Source: JAJDXO01 sp964620095 (GTDB lineage Bacteria > Pseudomonadota > Alphaproteobacteria > Rhodospirillales > UBA2165). Taken from it: a stretch of 17,151 bases of DNA. The stretch lies in the NCBI GenBank assembly GCA_964620095.1, contig CAZUGT010000231.1, forward strand, positions 1 to 17,151, given 5' to 3'. The position numbers were made by a program, and so were the translations under genes. Positions 1 through 7,357 of this stretch are shown one piece after another; within the stretch, counting starts at the first letter, position 1, and every line of letters starts with the position of its first letter. The notes beneath the pieces were generated by a model. That model searched no databases. It was not told the origin of the DNA and saw only the letters and a program-made list of their open reading frames with translations.

Positions 1-2
1 CG

Positions 3-71
3 TTGTTCGTCCCATACTTCATGATGATCAGTATCGGGCCGTCCTTGCCGCCGTCCCCCGCGAAGGGATGA
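3..71 (+). CDS. C-terminal end of an open frame cut by the window start
   Basis: An open frame enters from the left edge and stops at TGA 69-71; its last residues read ISIGPSLPPSPAKG. Third codon positions are nearly all G or C, which fits coding in this genome better than the frame that continues into the next entry. It either is the end of a separate upstream gene overlapping the next one by ATGA, or it is the same AsmA-like gene shifted by one base at the GGG run 65-67. The family cannot be told from 22 residues. Confidence 0.35.
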   Translation: MFVPYFMMISIGPSLPPSPAKG

Positions 72-379
72 AGCTGGATCGCGCTGTCAACCCGTTCTCC
101 ATCGCCCTCGACGGCATCGGCAGGAGCGAGGGCGGCCTGGAGCCCGAAAAAATCGCCGCCAGGCTGATTCCGGAAATTCAGGACAAGGTCATCGACGGCA
201 TGCTGCCCGCCCTCATGGGCAATGTGACCAACATGCTGAAGGACGCCGGCAAGCTGGCCACCGGCGCGGTGAAGGGCGTTGTGGAAGGCACCGGCTCGGC
301 CGCCGGCGGGGCCGCGGACGCGGTCAAGAACGTCACCGAGGGCGTCGGGGGCGCCGTCAAGGGCCTCTTCGGCAAATAG
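68..379 (+). CDS. AsmA-like protein, C-terminal portion (5' part uncertain)
   Basis: The 103-residue product starts with a beta-strand-like segment ending in PFSIALDGIGRSEGG. A helix follows (EKIAARLIPEIQDKVIDGM), then a low-complexity Gly/Ala/Val/Lys tail made of VKGVVEG-, VKNVTEG- and VKGLFGK-type units. This layout is what I know from the C-terminus of small AsmA-like, periplasm-facing proteins of alphaproteobacteria, where the strand 'LPxIxLxxIG' precedes an amphipathic repeat tail. Such proteins normally have an N-terminal membrane anchor, absent here. The ATG at 68 has only GAAGG touching it, so it is a poor independent start. The real gene probably begins left of the window, in this frame (open to base 2) or through a frameshift from the frame that stops at 71. 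Function is unknown beyond possible envelope lipid or outer-membrane homeostasis. Confidence 0.6.
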   Translation: MKLDRAVNPFSIALDGIGRSEGGLEPEKIAARLIPEIQDKVIDGMLPALMGNVTNMLKDAGKLATGAVKGVVEGTGSAAGGAADAVKNVTEGVGGAVKGLFGK

Positions 380-392
380 GGGTGTGCCCGGC

Positions 393-818
393 ATGACCGA
401 ATTCGTTCTCGACGAACGTCTCGCCCGGCGGACTGCCGCGGCCCATTGGCCGCTGTCGACGGTGCTGTTCGTCGACGACGCCCGGTTCCCCTGGGTGATC
501 CTCGCGCCCCGGGTCGCGGGCGTCACCGAAATTTACGAACTCTCCGCCGGGGATCAGGCGGCATTGATGGGCGAAATCGCGCGGGCTTCCCGTGGGCTGA
601 AGGCGGCATTCCGTCCGGAAAAGATCAACGTGGCGGCTCTCGGCCATCATGTGCCCCAGCTTCACGTCCATGTGCTGGGCCGCAACAGGTCCGATCCCCT
701 GTGGCCGGACCCGGTTTGGGGTCCGGGCGAGCGGGATCCGCACAATCCCGTCCCCTACGGCGATCCGGGGTTCGGGGAGGCGCTGGAAAAACTGCGCTCC
801 GCCCTCGAAGCGGCGTGA
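393..818 (+). CDS. HIT family protein (histidine triad nucleotide-binding/hydrolase)
   Basis: This 141-residue protein is a single HIT domain. The signature lies at about residues 86-95, HVPQLHVHVL, so the triad reads Q89-x-H91-x-H93-V. The replacement of the first His by Gln is common in the bacterial branch. H93 should be the nucleophile that attacks the alpha-phosphate of a dinucleoside polyphosphate or nucleoside phosphoramidate. The segment KINVAALGHHVPQLHVHV and the following DPLWPDPVWG are typical of alphaproteobacterial HIT proteins annotated as Ap4A hydrolase-like. The ATG at 393 is chosen because the longer frame from 279 reads only out-of-frame sequence of the preceding gene. It lies 13 bases after that gene's stop. 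The exact substrate is unknown; the protein is presumably cytoplasmic. Confidence 0.88.
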   Translation: MTEFVLDERLARRTAAAHWPLSTVLFVDDARFPWVILAPRVAGVTEIYELSAGDQAALMGEIARASRGLKAAFRPEKINVAALGHHVPQLHVHVLGRNRSDPLWPDPVWGPGERDPHNPVPYGDPGFGEALEKLRSALEAA

Positions 819-820
819 AT

Positions 821-850
821 TTGAGACCCATCGCCGTTTCACGCTAAACT
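821..850 (+). promoter_or_regulatory. Sigma-70-type promoter of the small secreted protein gene
   Basis: A -35 box TTGAGA (821-826) and a -10 box TAAACT (845-850, within GCTAAACT) are separated by 18 bp. The -10 box ends 7 bases before the ATG at 858, so transcription should begin at or next to the start codon, giving a leaderless mRNA. No Shine-Dalgarno sequence lies before that ATG, which fits. Confidence 0.5.
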
Positions 851-857
851 CAATTCT

Positions 858-1190
858 ATGCGGCGTTGGATCATCGCGATCGCGTTGGCGATTTTCCTGG
901 GCGGCCCGACCGGGGCGGCCGCGGGACCGGAGTGCTCGTGCCGGTACAAGGGCCGGGACGTGCCGGTCGGCGGGCAGGTCTGTTTGAACACGCCGCAAGG
1001 CATGCGGATCGCCACCTGCGGGTTCGAACTCAACAACACCAGCTGGAAATTCTCCAAGCGGTCCTGTAACCAGGTGGCCGGACGCACCCCGCCAATCGGT
1101 CAATCTCAATCAACGGCGTTTCTCGAACCCGGCAGGGTCAGTCTCCCGGCATCGAAACCCCTCCTCTCAACCTCTGTGTCTCCGTGGTGA
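858..1190 (+). CDS. Small secreted cysteine-rich protein, unknown function
   Basis: The 110-residue product has a signal peptide: MRRWIIAIALAIFLGG, then an Ala-rich cleavage region near residues 20-23. The mature part has five cysteines (26, 28, 42, 54, 70) and reads CSCRYKGRDVPVGGQVCLNT, then TCGFELNNTSWKF. I recognise the general type (short periplasmic proteins with 'CLxTPxGxRxAxCxxxLNNxSWxF') but not a named function. The last third (about 80-110) is Ser/Pro-rich and unlike the rest. The final six codons fall inside an intergenic repeat that occurs again 332 bp downstream, so the C-terminus was probably lengthened when a repeat inserted over the original stop. The ATG at 858 has no Shine-Dalgarno sequence and is probably translated from a leaderless mRNA. 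Confidence 0.65.
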   Translation: MRRWIIAIALAIFLGGPTGAAAGPECSCRYKGRDVPVGGQVCLNTPQGMRIATCGFELNNTSWKFSKRSCNQVAGRTPPIGQSQSTAFLEPGRVSLPASKPLLSTSVSPW

Positions 1191-1233
1191 GATCCTTATT
1201 TCGTGGATGCCCGTGTCAAGCACGGGCATGACG
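1172..1233 (+). repeat. 62-bp dispersed repeat, copy 1, with hairpin
   Basis: It matches 1504-1565 at 61 of 62 positions (the only difference is C1183 versus T1515). The right part contains a perfect hairpin: ATGCCCGTG (1207-1215), loop TCAAG, CACGGGCAT (1221-1229). The left part carries the stop codon region of the preceding secreted-protein gene. Confidence 0.9.
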
Positions 1234-1261
1234 ACTGGTTCGTGCCGCATATCCACTCGTC

Positions 1262-1286
1262 ATGGCCGGGCGCCAGACCCGGCCAT
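1262..1286. repeat. Palindromic intergenic repeat (9-bp stem)
   Basis: ATGGCCGGG (1262-1270) pairs perfectly with CCCGGCCAT (1278-1286) across a 7-base loop. This is a member of the 'GTCATGGCCGGG' palindrome family that recurs at 4233-4292. Confidence 0.8.
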
Positions 1287-1312
1287 CCACGTGGTGCGCC
1301 GACCGCCAAGCG

Positions 1313-1372
1313 TGGATGCCCAGCCACTTTGCCGGCTGGCCGGCAAAGCCGGTCCAGTGGGCCGGGGCATGA
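1313..1372 (-). repeat. Nested palindromic repeat, inverted relative to the copy at 4233-4292
   Basis: Read on the minus strand this segment closely matches 4233-4292. It contains an inner perfect hairpin, CTTTGCCGG (1327-1335), loop CTGG, CCGGCAAAG (1340-1348), inside an outer imperfect stem that ends in GGATGCCC and GGGGCATGA. The following bases, GACGGCTGGAGTGTGCCCCA (1371-1390), also recur with two changes at 4345-4364. Confidence 0.8.
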
Positions 1373-1447
1373 CGGCTGGAGTGTGCCCCAAAAGGAGTGC
1401 GTCATACCCCGGCGCAAGTCCGGGGGGCCGGATTTCCGATTCCTTAA

Positions 1448-1519
1448 CCACAGAGACGGTGAGACAATGAGATATGAGGGGTTAACCGTTCCTCCTCAGT
1501 GAACTCTGTGTCTCTGTGG
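1448..1519. repeat. Inverted repeat CCACAGAGAC / GTCTCTGTGG
   Basis: The 10-bp arms are perfect at 1448-1457 and 1510-1519. The left arm recurs at 4201-4210 after a similar upstream sequence. The interior holds no coding signal. It joins the palindromic repeats around it into a composite repeat cluster. Confidence 0.7.
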
Positions 1520-1565
1520 TGAGATCCTTATTTCGTGGATGCCCGTGTCAAGCACGGGCATGACG
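1504..1565 (+). repeat. 62-bp dispersed repeat, copy 2, with hairpin
   Basis: Near-identical to 1172-1233. Its hairpin arms are ATGCCCGTG (1539-1547) and CACGGGCAT (1553-1561) with the same TCAAG loop. Open frames through this stretch (1203-1502 and others) are products of the repeats and have no start signals. Confidence 0.9.
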
Positions 1566-1603
1566 GGTTGCGGTTTACCGCGCGCGGGCTAAATGAATAG
1601 GTC

Positions 1604-1628
1604 ACTGCCGCCCCATCCGGGCGGCAGT
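1604..1628 (+). other. Perfect 10-bp hairpin before a short ORF
   Basis: ACTGCCGCCC (1604-1613) pairs perfectly with GGGCGGCAGT (1619-1628) around the loop CATCC. No T-run follows, so it is not a classical terminator. It sits 8 bases upstream of the Shine-Dalgarno sequence of the 15-codon ORF, so an mRNA structure or a protein-binding site is possible. Confidence 0.55.
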
Positions 1629-1649
1629 TCTGCGTTAAGGAGGCGAGCT

Positions 1650-1697
1650 ATGCGTTTTTGTACGACCTTTTTGGTGCGTTACCTCCCAAACGGGTGA
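1650..1697 (+). CDS. Possible 15-residue leader peptide upstream of typA
   Basis: The ORF reads MRFCTTFLVRYLPNG and stops at TGA 1695-1697. It has a perfect Shine-Dalgarno sequence AAGGAGG (1637-1643) with six bases of spacing, the best ribosome-binding site in this part of the window. Codon use is not that of the neighbouring genes, as expected for a regulatory leader or a chance ORF. CCTCC at 1682-1686, inside the ORF, can pair with GGAGG at 1639-1643, so translation or transcription might change access to the site. It lies 169 bases before typA. I do not recognise the peptide. Confidence 0.35.
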   Translation: MRFCTTFLVRYLPNG

Positions 1698-1702
1698 CAA
1701 TA

Positions 1703-1732
1703 AATGTCTATTAATGTCCATGAATGTCCATT
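1703..1732 (+). repeat. Three tandem 10-bp direct repeats upstream of typA
   Basis: Three consecutive units fit the consensus AATGTCYATK at 1703-1712, 1713-1722 and 1723-1732. The period is about one helical turn, which would place a bound protein on one face of the DNA. The stretch is AT-rich and begins six bases after the short ORF's stop. It could be an operator array for typA or a simple tandem duplication. Confidence 0.6.
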
Positions 1733-1866
1733 GTCGCGAAAACGGCCGAGTTGGAATTCAGTTATAAATTATGAAATTTCAATATCTTACCGTTATGCAT
1801 AAAACGCATGGCTCGCCCCAGATCCGGCGCTTGCTACCGCCCCTTCCATGGGCTATCCCCCGCGCC

Positions 1867-3686
<1,820 letters not shown>

Positions 3687-3687
<1 letters not shown>

Positions 3688-4106
3688 TGGAGGCGCGGGT
3701 CAAATGGGTGGAGCAGCGGACGTTCCTGGGCGAGAGCGGCTCCGGCCACTCGGTGGTGATGGACGGCGCGCCGGACGCCGGCGGGCGCGACCTCGGCGTC
3801 CGGCCCATGGAGATGCTGCTGCTCGGCATGGGCGGCTGTACGGCATTCGACGTCGTCGATATTCTCCGGAAGGGCCGGGAGCCGGTGGAAGACGTGGTGA
3901 TCGAACTTTCCGGAGAACGATCCGAGGAAATCCCCAAGGTGTTCACCAGGATCGACGTCAAATACATCATCACCGGCAAGGGGTTGAACCCGGACAAGGT
4001 CGAGCGGGCGGTCCATCTGTCGGCCGACAAATATTGCTCGGCGACCATCATGATGGGTGCCACCGCCGAAATCACCCACACCATCGAAATCGTCGAGACC
4101 GGGTAA
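3687..4106 (+). CDS. OsmC family protein, YhfA-like
   Basis: This 139-residue protein closely resembles E. coli YhfA by pattern: EARVKWVEQRTFLGESGSGH at the start, then PMEMLLLGMGGCTAFDVVDIL, then LSADKYCSATIMMG. The two conserved OsmC-type cysteines are present, C51 in GGCTAFD and C117 in KYCS. In OsmC/Ohr proteins these form the thiol pair that reduces organic peroxides, although the YhfA branch has no settled substrate. ATG 3687 is used rather than GTG 3684: it overlaps the typA stop as TGATG, a layout that suggests translational coupling with typA. The protein is presumably cytoplasmic and dimeric. Confidence 0.9.
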
Positions 4107-4114
4107 CTCTCGGA

Positions 4115-4151
4115 CCGTCATGCCCCGGCCCAGTGGGCCCGGTGATGACGG
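4115..4151 (+). terminator. Long hairpin just after the typA-osmC unit
   Basis: CCGTCAT (4115-4121) pairs with ATGACGG (4145-4151), with further GC pairing inside, beginning 9 bases after the osmC stop. There is no T-tract. It is also a member of the GTCATGCCCCGG palindrome family, so it may serve as a terminator or as a 3'-end stabiliser of the mRNA. Confidence 0.45.
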
Positions 4152-4200
4152 CCGGAGGACAAGAGCCGCGTCCGAAGTATCCGGATACTCAATTCCTGAA

Positions 4201-4445
4201 CCACAGAGACAGTGAGGAGCACCACCAAATCGTCATGGCCGGGCCCGCTGGACCGGCTTTGCCGGGCAACCGGCAAAGTGGCCCGGCCATCCACGTGTGC
4301 CGCTGCCCCCCCAAGGCGTGGATCACCGGGTCAAGCGCGGTGATGACGACTGGAGTATGCCCCATGTTATCGGCGGGGCATGACGCGCGTTGTTGGAGCC
4401 CTCTATTCCGTCATACCCCGGAGCAAGTCCACGGTATCCAGGGGC
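4201..4445. repeat. Second cluster of palindromic intergenic repeats
   Basis: The cluster contains a CCACAGAGAC arm (4201-4210) and a nested palindrome at 4233-4292. The inner stem of the palindrome is CTTTGCCGG (4257-4265), loop GCAA, CCGGCAAAG (4270-4278). A TCAAG-loop hairpin at 4322-4344 has arms ATCACCG and CGGTGAT. A GTCATACCCCGG element at 4410-4421 matches 1401-1412. Together these repeat, partly inverted, the modules found at 1172-1565. I see no gene between 4107 and 4513; open frames here are repeat artefacts. Confidence 0.75.
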
Positions 4446-4513
4446 CGGGATGATCGTCGACGCCGGGGCCGGGGATCGGCGGGCGCCCGCAAATTGGACA
4501 GGGCTCGAAATCC

Positions 4514-4807
4514 TCAGCCGCCACTCTTGATCTTTTCGTGGTCGCGGATCACTTCGGCGATGATGAATTCGAGAAATTTTTCGGAGAAATCCGGGTCCAG
4601 GTTGGCCGCCTTGGCGAGATCGCGGAGCCGCGCGATCTGCTCCGCCTCGCGCTCCTTGTCGGCGGCGGGGAAATCCCGCTCCGCCTTCAACTCGCCCACC
4701 TTCTTGGTGACCTTGAACCGCTCGGACAGCAGATAAATCAGCGCCGCATCGATGTTGTCGATGCTGTCCCGGTATTCCTGAAGCTGGGGATCGTTGGTTT
4801 CGGCCAT
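4514..4807 (-). CDS. Chorismate mutase, AroQ type
   Basis: This 97-residue all-helical protein converts chorismate to prephenate for phenylalanine and tyrosine synthesis. The E. coli catalytic residues line up with a constant offset of two: R13, R30, K41, D50, R53 and E54 correspond to R11, R28, K39, D48, R51 and E52. E. coli Q88 corresponds to H90 here (IRDHEK). It is a stand-alone mutase with no prephenate dehydratase or dehydrogenase fused. The frame is open upstream to GTG 4867, but a good promoter has its -10 box at 4839-4844. The alternative ATGs at 4840 and 4843 therefore lie inside the promoter, and ATG 4807 is the likely start. It diverges from the methyltransferase-like gene at 4912. 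Confidence 0.9.
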   Translation of the reverse strand: MAETNDPQLQEYRDSIDNIDAALIYLLSERFKVTKKVGELKAERDFPAADKEREAEQIARLRDLAKAANLDPDFSEKFLEFIIAEVIRDHEKIKSGG

Positions 4808-4838
4808 GTCGCGGTCCAGTCTCGTCAATTGCGCCGAC

Positions 4839-4867
4839 ATCATAGGGTGGACGCGCCCCTTCGTCAC
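4839..4867 (-). promoter_or_regulatory. Sigma-70-type promoter of the chorismate mutase gene
   Basis: On the minus strand, the -35 box GTGACG (4862-4867) and the -10 box TATGAT (4839-4844) are separated by exactly 17 bp. Transcription would start near 4832 and leave a leader of about 25 bases before ATG 4807. This decides the gene's start. Confidence 0.55.
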
Positions 4868-4877
4868 GGGTAGCCGT

Positions 4878-4905
4878 TTGCCCGGCCCGGCTTTGGCGCT
4901 ATACC
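4878..4905 (+). promoter_or_regulatory. Promoter of the methyltransferase-like membrane protein, leaderless
   Basis: The -35 box TTGCCC (4878-4883) and the -10 box TATACC (4900-4905, within GCTATACC) are 16 bp apart. The -10 box ends 6 bases before ATG 4912, so the mRNA should start at the ATG. There is no Shine-Dalgarno sequence in between. It lies back to back with the chorismate mutase promoter. Confidence 0.5.
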
Positions 4906-4911
4906 GGTTGC

Positions 4912-5376
4912 ATGGCCGAGAAAGACAATCCCGGGGTCATCCTGCCGCCGGCGCTGATTTGGGCGCTGTTCGTTGCGGCGGGCGTGGGACTGAACCTCGC
5001 CTGGCCCCTGCCCTTCCTGCCGGCGGCATGGCTCAATCCCCTCTTCTGGACGTTGATCGCGATCGCCGCTGCACTCGGTTCGTGGGGAAGAGTCTCCTTC
5101 CGCCGGCACGGCACCGCTGTCCTACCCTCTAAGCCCTCCACCACGATCGTGGAAACCGGCCCCTACCGGTTTACCCGGAATCCCATGTATGCAGCGCTGA
5201 CCATCGCCATCCTGGCGATCGCCGCCCGGTTCGACAATTTGTGGCTGGTGATCCTGCTCGCCGCCTGGTTTCCGGTGATGCATTACGGCGTTGTCGCCCG
5301 CGAGGAGCGCTACCTGGAAGCCAAGTTCGGCGAGGTCTACACCGGATACAAGGCCCGGGTCCGCCGCTGGATTTAG
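4912..5376 (+). CDS. Isoprenylcysteine carboxyl methyltransferase (ICMT/PEMT) family membrane protein
   Basis: The 154-residue integral membrane protein has four predicted membrane spans (about 12-32, 42-58, 92-106, 108-128). The S-adenosylmethionine-binding signature of the family is present: GPYRFTRNPMY at 83-93, followed after the last spans by VVAREERYLEAKFGEVYTGYKARVRRW, with the paired REE motif at 130-132. The RHGT segment at 65-68 also fits. Bacterial relatives methylate unknown small molecules or lipids, not prenylated proteins, so the substrate cannot be given. It diverges from chorismate mutase over a short shared promoter region and is probably expressed from a leaderless mRNA. 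Confidence 0.85.
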   Translation: MAEKDNPGVILPPALIWALFVAAGVGLNLAWPLPFLPAAWLNPLFWTLIAIAAALGSWGRVSFRRHGTAVLPSKPSTTIVETGPYRFTRNPMYAALTIAILAIAARFDNLWLVILLAAWFPVMHYGVVAREERYLEAKFGEVYTGYKARVRRWI

Positions 5377-5488
5377 TTCCGTTCCCATGGCCTCGCCGCG
5401 CCATCCCCCGCCCCGCCGCCATCAAATCGCCGCTGGTAATACGGCGCTGGTGTGATATCACCCGCGCCCCATCCTGAGGGCATCGGTC

Positions 5489-6862
5489 ATGGAGCAGACG
5501 GCGCCGCCGCCGGAACAGCTGGACGCCCTGCCCCGCAGCATGCGGGAGCGGGTTCGCGAACTGGTGCGCCTTGCCCTGCCGCAGATCGCATCGCGATCCG
5601 GCATGCTGGTCATGGCGGTGGTCGATACGGCCATGGTCGGCCGGTTCGCCGCCGACGAGCTGGCCTACCAGGCCCTCGGCAACGCGGTGACCATTCCCCT
5701 GTTCGTGACGAGCCTCGGACTTCTCCTCGGCACCCTGGTGATAACCGCCAGGACCCTCGGCAGCGGCCGGATCGACCGGCTTGGCGCGGTGTGGCGCCGG
5801 GCGACGGTCTATGCGGTGGCGCTCGGCGCCATCTGCATGGTCGTCGCGTTCACCGGCGAGTGGGTGTTGGTGGCCACCGGCCAATCGGAGGACCTGGTGC
5901 GGGGCGGCGGCGAAGTGGTCCGCGTGCTGGCCCTGGGCCTGCCGTTCATGATGATCTACCTCGCGAGCGCCTTCTTTCTCGAAGGGCTGAAGCGGCCGGT
6001 CGCGCCAATGGTGTTCATGATCGTCGCCAACCTGTTCAACCTGCTGTTCAACTGGATGTGGGTCTATGGAAATCTCGGGTTCGATGCCATGGGCGCCGTC
6101 GGGTCGGCCTGGGCGACGACCAGCATCCGCATCCTGCTGGCCGCCGTCACCGTCGCCTATGTATGGAACCTGCATGACCGGGAGGCGCTCGGCATCCGCA
6201 AAAAGGCGGGGGGCGGCTGGCGGGACTGGGCCGGCCAGCGCCGCATCGGCTATTCGGCGGGCGGCAGCCAGCTCGTCGAATCCATCGCCTTTGCCGCCAT
6301 GTCCTTCATCGCCGGGCTATTGGGGGCGTTGGCGCTCGCCGCCTACTCCATCGCCTTCCAGGTGCTGGCGCTGATCTTCATGACCGCCATCGGCATCGGT
6401 TCGGCGAGCGCGGTGATGGTCGGGCACGCCTGGGGACGAGGCGACACCGCCGAGATGTCCCGGGCCGGCTGGACGGGTCTCGGGCTCAACACCATCGCCA
6501 TGGGCTTCTTCGGGGTGCTGGTGGTCGCGTTCTCGCCCTATTTGGCGCAGGCGTTCGCCAAGGACCCGGCGTTGATTGAACTCGCCACGCCGCTGATCGC
6601 CTTTATCTCGTTGCTGTTGATCTTCGACGGCGGCCAGGCGGTTCTTGGTCACGTTCTGCGGGGCCGGGGCGAAATCTGGTTTCCGGTGGCCGCCCACACG
6701 GTCTCCTACGGTGTGATCCTGCTGCCGCTCGCCATCGTCCTGGCGCTGCCCATGGGCCGTGGCGTCATGGGAATCCTCGAAGCGATCCTCATCGCATCGG
6801 CGTTTTCGCTCTGCATCCTCGCCTGGCGGTTTCACCGGCTCGCCAAACGGGATCAACGCTGA
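5489..6862 (+). CDS. MATE family efflux transporter
   Basis: This 457-residue, roughly 12-span inner membrane protein has the two-lobe layout of the multidrug and toxic compound extrusion family. The N-lobe starts with VRLALPQIASRSGMLVMAVVDTAMVGRF, where the early Pro and the 'VDTAMVGRF' block are family hallmarks. The C-lobe starts near residue 240-260 with an equivalent segment (GYSAGGSQLVESIAFAAMSF). MATE proteins export cationic drugs or metabolites using a sodium or proton gradient; the substrate is unknown here. ATG 5489 follows GAGGG (5476-5480) at a spacing of 8. The gene ends 15 bases from the convergent zinc-finger gene. No regulator lies beside it. Confidence 0.9.
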   Translation: MEQTAPPPEQLDALPRSMRERVRELVRLALPQIASRSGMLVMAVVDTAMVGRFAADELAYQALGNAVTIPLFVTSLGLLLGTLVITARTLGSGRIDRLGAVWRRATVYAVALGAICMVVAFTGEWVLVATGQSEDLVRGGGEVVRVLALGLPFMMIYLASAFFLEGLKRPVAPMVFMIVANLFNLLFNWMWVYGNLGFDAMGAVGSAWATTSIRILLAAVTVAYVWNLHDREALGIRKKAGGGWRDWAGQRRIGYSAGGSQLVESIAFAAMSFIAGLLGALALAAYSIAFQVLALIFMTAIGIGSASAVMVGHAWGRGDTAEMSRAGWTGLGLNTIAMGFFGVLVVAFSPYLAQAFAKDPALIELATPLIAFISLLLIFDGGQAVLGHVLRGRGEIWFPVAAHTVSYGVILLPLAIVLALPMGRGVMGILEAILIASAFSLCILAWRFHRLAKRDQR

Positions 6863-6877
6863 TTTACGGCGGATTGA

Positions 6878-7225
6878 TCAGCCCGACGCGCAGTCGACGC
6901 ACAGCGGCACGGCGGGATCGCCGGCCAGGCGTTTCTCTTCGATGTCCTCGCCGCAGGCAACGCAGTAGCCGTATTCGCCCTCGTCGATGCGCTTGAGGGC
7001 GGCGTCGATGCGCTGGATCTCGATCTCCCGCCGGCGCTCCTGTTCAAGGGCCATCTCGTGCACCTGCAGCGCATCCATCCGGGACAGCCGGCCCTGAGTC
7101 TGCTGATCCAGCTCGACGGGCTTGCGGTCGTCCTCAGTGATCTCTTCCAGATGCTCGATTTCGGCCCGGGCATCCAGAAGCTGCTTTTTGACCTTTTTCA
7201 GGTCTGCTGCTTTGAGTGCGGGCAT
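6878..7225 (-). CDS. TraR/DksA family C4 zinc-finger protein
   Basis: This 115-residue protein has an N-terminal coiled coil (about 5-80) followed by a zinc finger with all four cysteines: C88, C91, C109, C112. The block VELDQQTQGRLSRMDALQ at 37-54 forms the coiled-coil turn and is typical of the short DksA-like proteins. Family members bind the RNA polymerase secondary channel and modulate initiation, often with ppGpp. This short form lacks part of the long DksA N-terminus, so full DksA function is not assured. The start ATG at 7225 lies 9 bases after a possible -10 box (7235-7240). It converges on the MATE gene. Confidence 0.88.
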   Translation of the reverse strand: MPALKAADLKKVKKQLLDARAEIEHLEEITEDDRKPVELDQQTQGRLSRMDALQVHEMALEQERRREIEIQRIDAALKRIDEGEYGYCVACGEDIEEKRLAGDPAVPLCVDCASG

Positions 7226-7234
7226 AACGGTTCG

Positions 7235-7265
7235 ATGCTAGCACAGGTTTCCGCCATCTTGCCAA
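7235..7265 (-). promoter_or_regulatory. Possible promoter of the DksA-like gene
   Basis: Minus strand: TTGGCA (7260-7265) and TAGCAT (7235-7240, within GCTAGCAT) with a long 19-bp spacer. The -10 box ends 9 bases before the ATG. The spacing is poor, so this is tentative. Confidence 0.3.
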
Positions 7266-7312
7266 ATCGTGACGCCCCAATGACAGGATTTGCCAATCGC
7301 ATGGCCGGCGAG

Positions 7313-7328
7313 ATAGGGTGTAACCTAT
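7313..7328. promoter_or_regulatory. Palindromic candidate operator upstream of chrA
   Basis: ATAGGGTGTAACCTAT is a 16-bp near-palindrome (12 of 16 bases are in matching pairs), 29 bases before the chrA start. It lies beside AT-rich sequence with -10-like words (TAAAAT 7331-7336, TATACT 7338-7343). A repressor or activator of chrA could bind here. No -35 box is clear. Confidence 0.35.
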
Positions 7329-7357
7329 TGTAAAATATATACTTTGAGGGAACGATC

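Noticed and set aside
1203..1502. 99-codon open frame between the secreted protein gene and typA
   Set aside because: It consists of the palindromic repeats and has no start signal or protein-like composition.
1172..1565. Possible CRISPR array
   Set aside because: The repeats are few, palindromic, of different types and orientations, and not separated by uniform spacers; no cas gene is present.
4107..4513. A gene between osmC and chorismate mutase
   Set aside because: The open frame through 4453 only continues an out-of-frame shadow of osmC into repeats; no start site or recognisable protein was seen.
5171..6175. 334-codon open frame on the minus strand
   Set aside because: It is antisense to the methyltransferase-like and MATE genes. 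Its product is an Asp/His/Gln/Arg-rich shadow typical of GC-rich reverse frames, and the MATE reading has clear family motifs.
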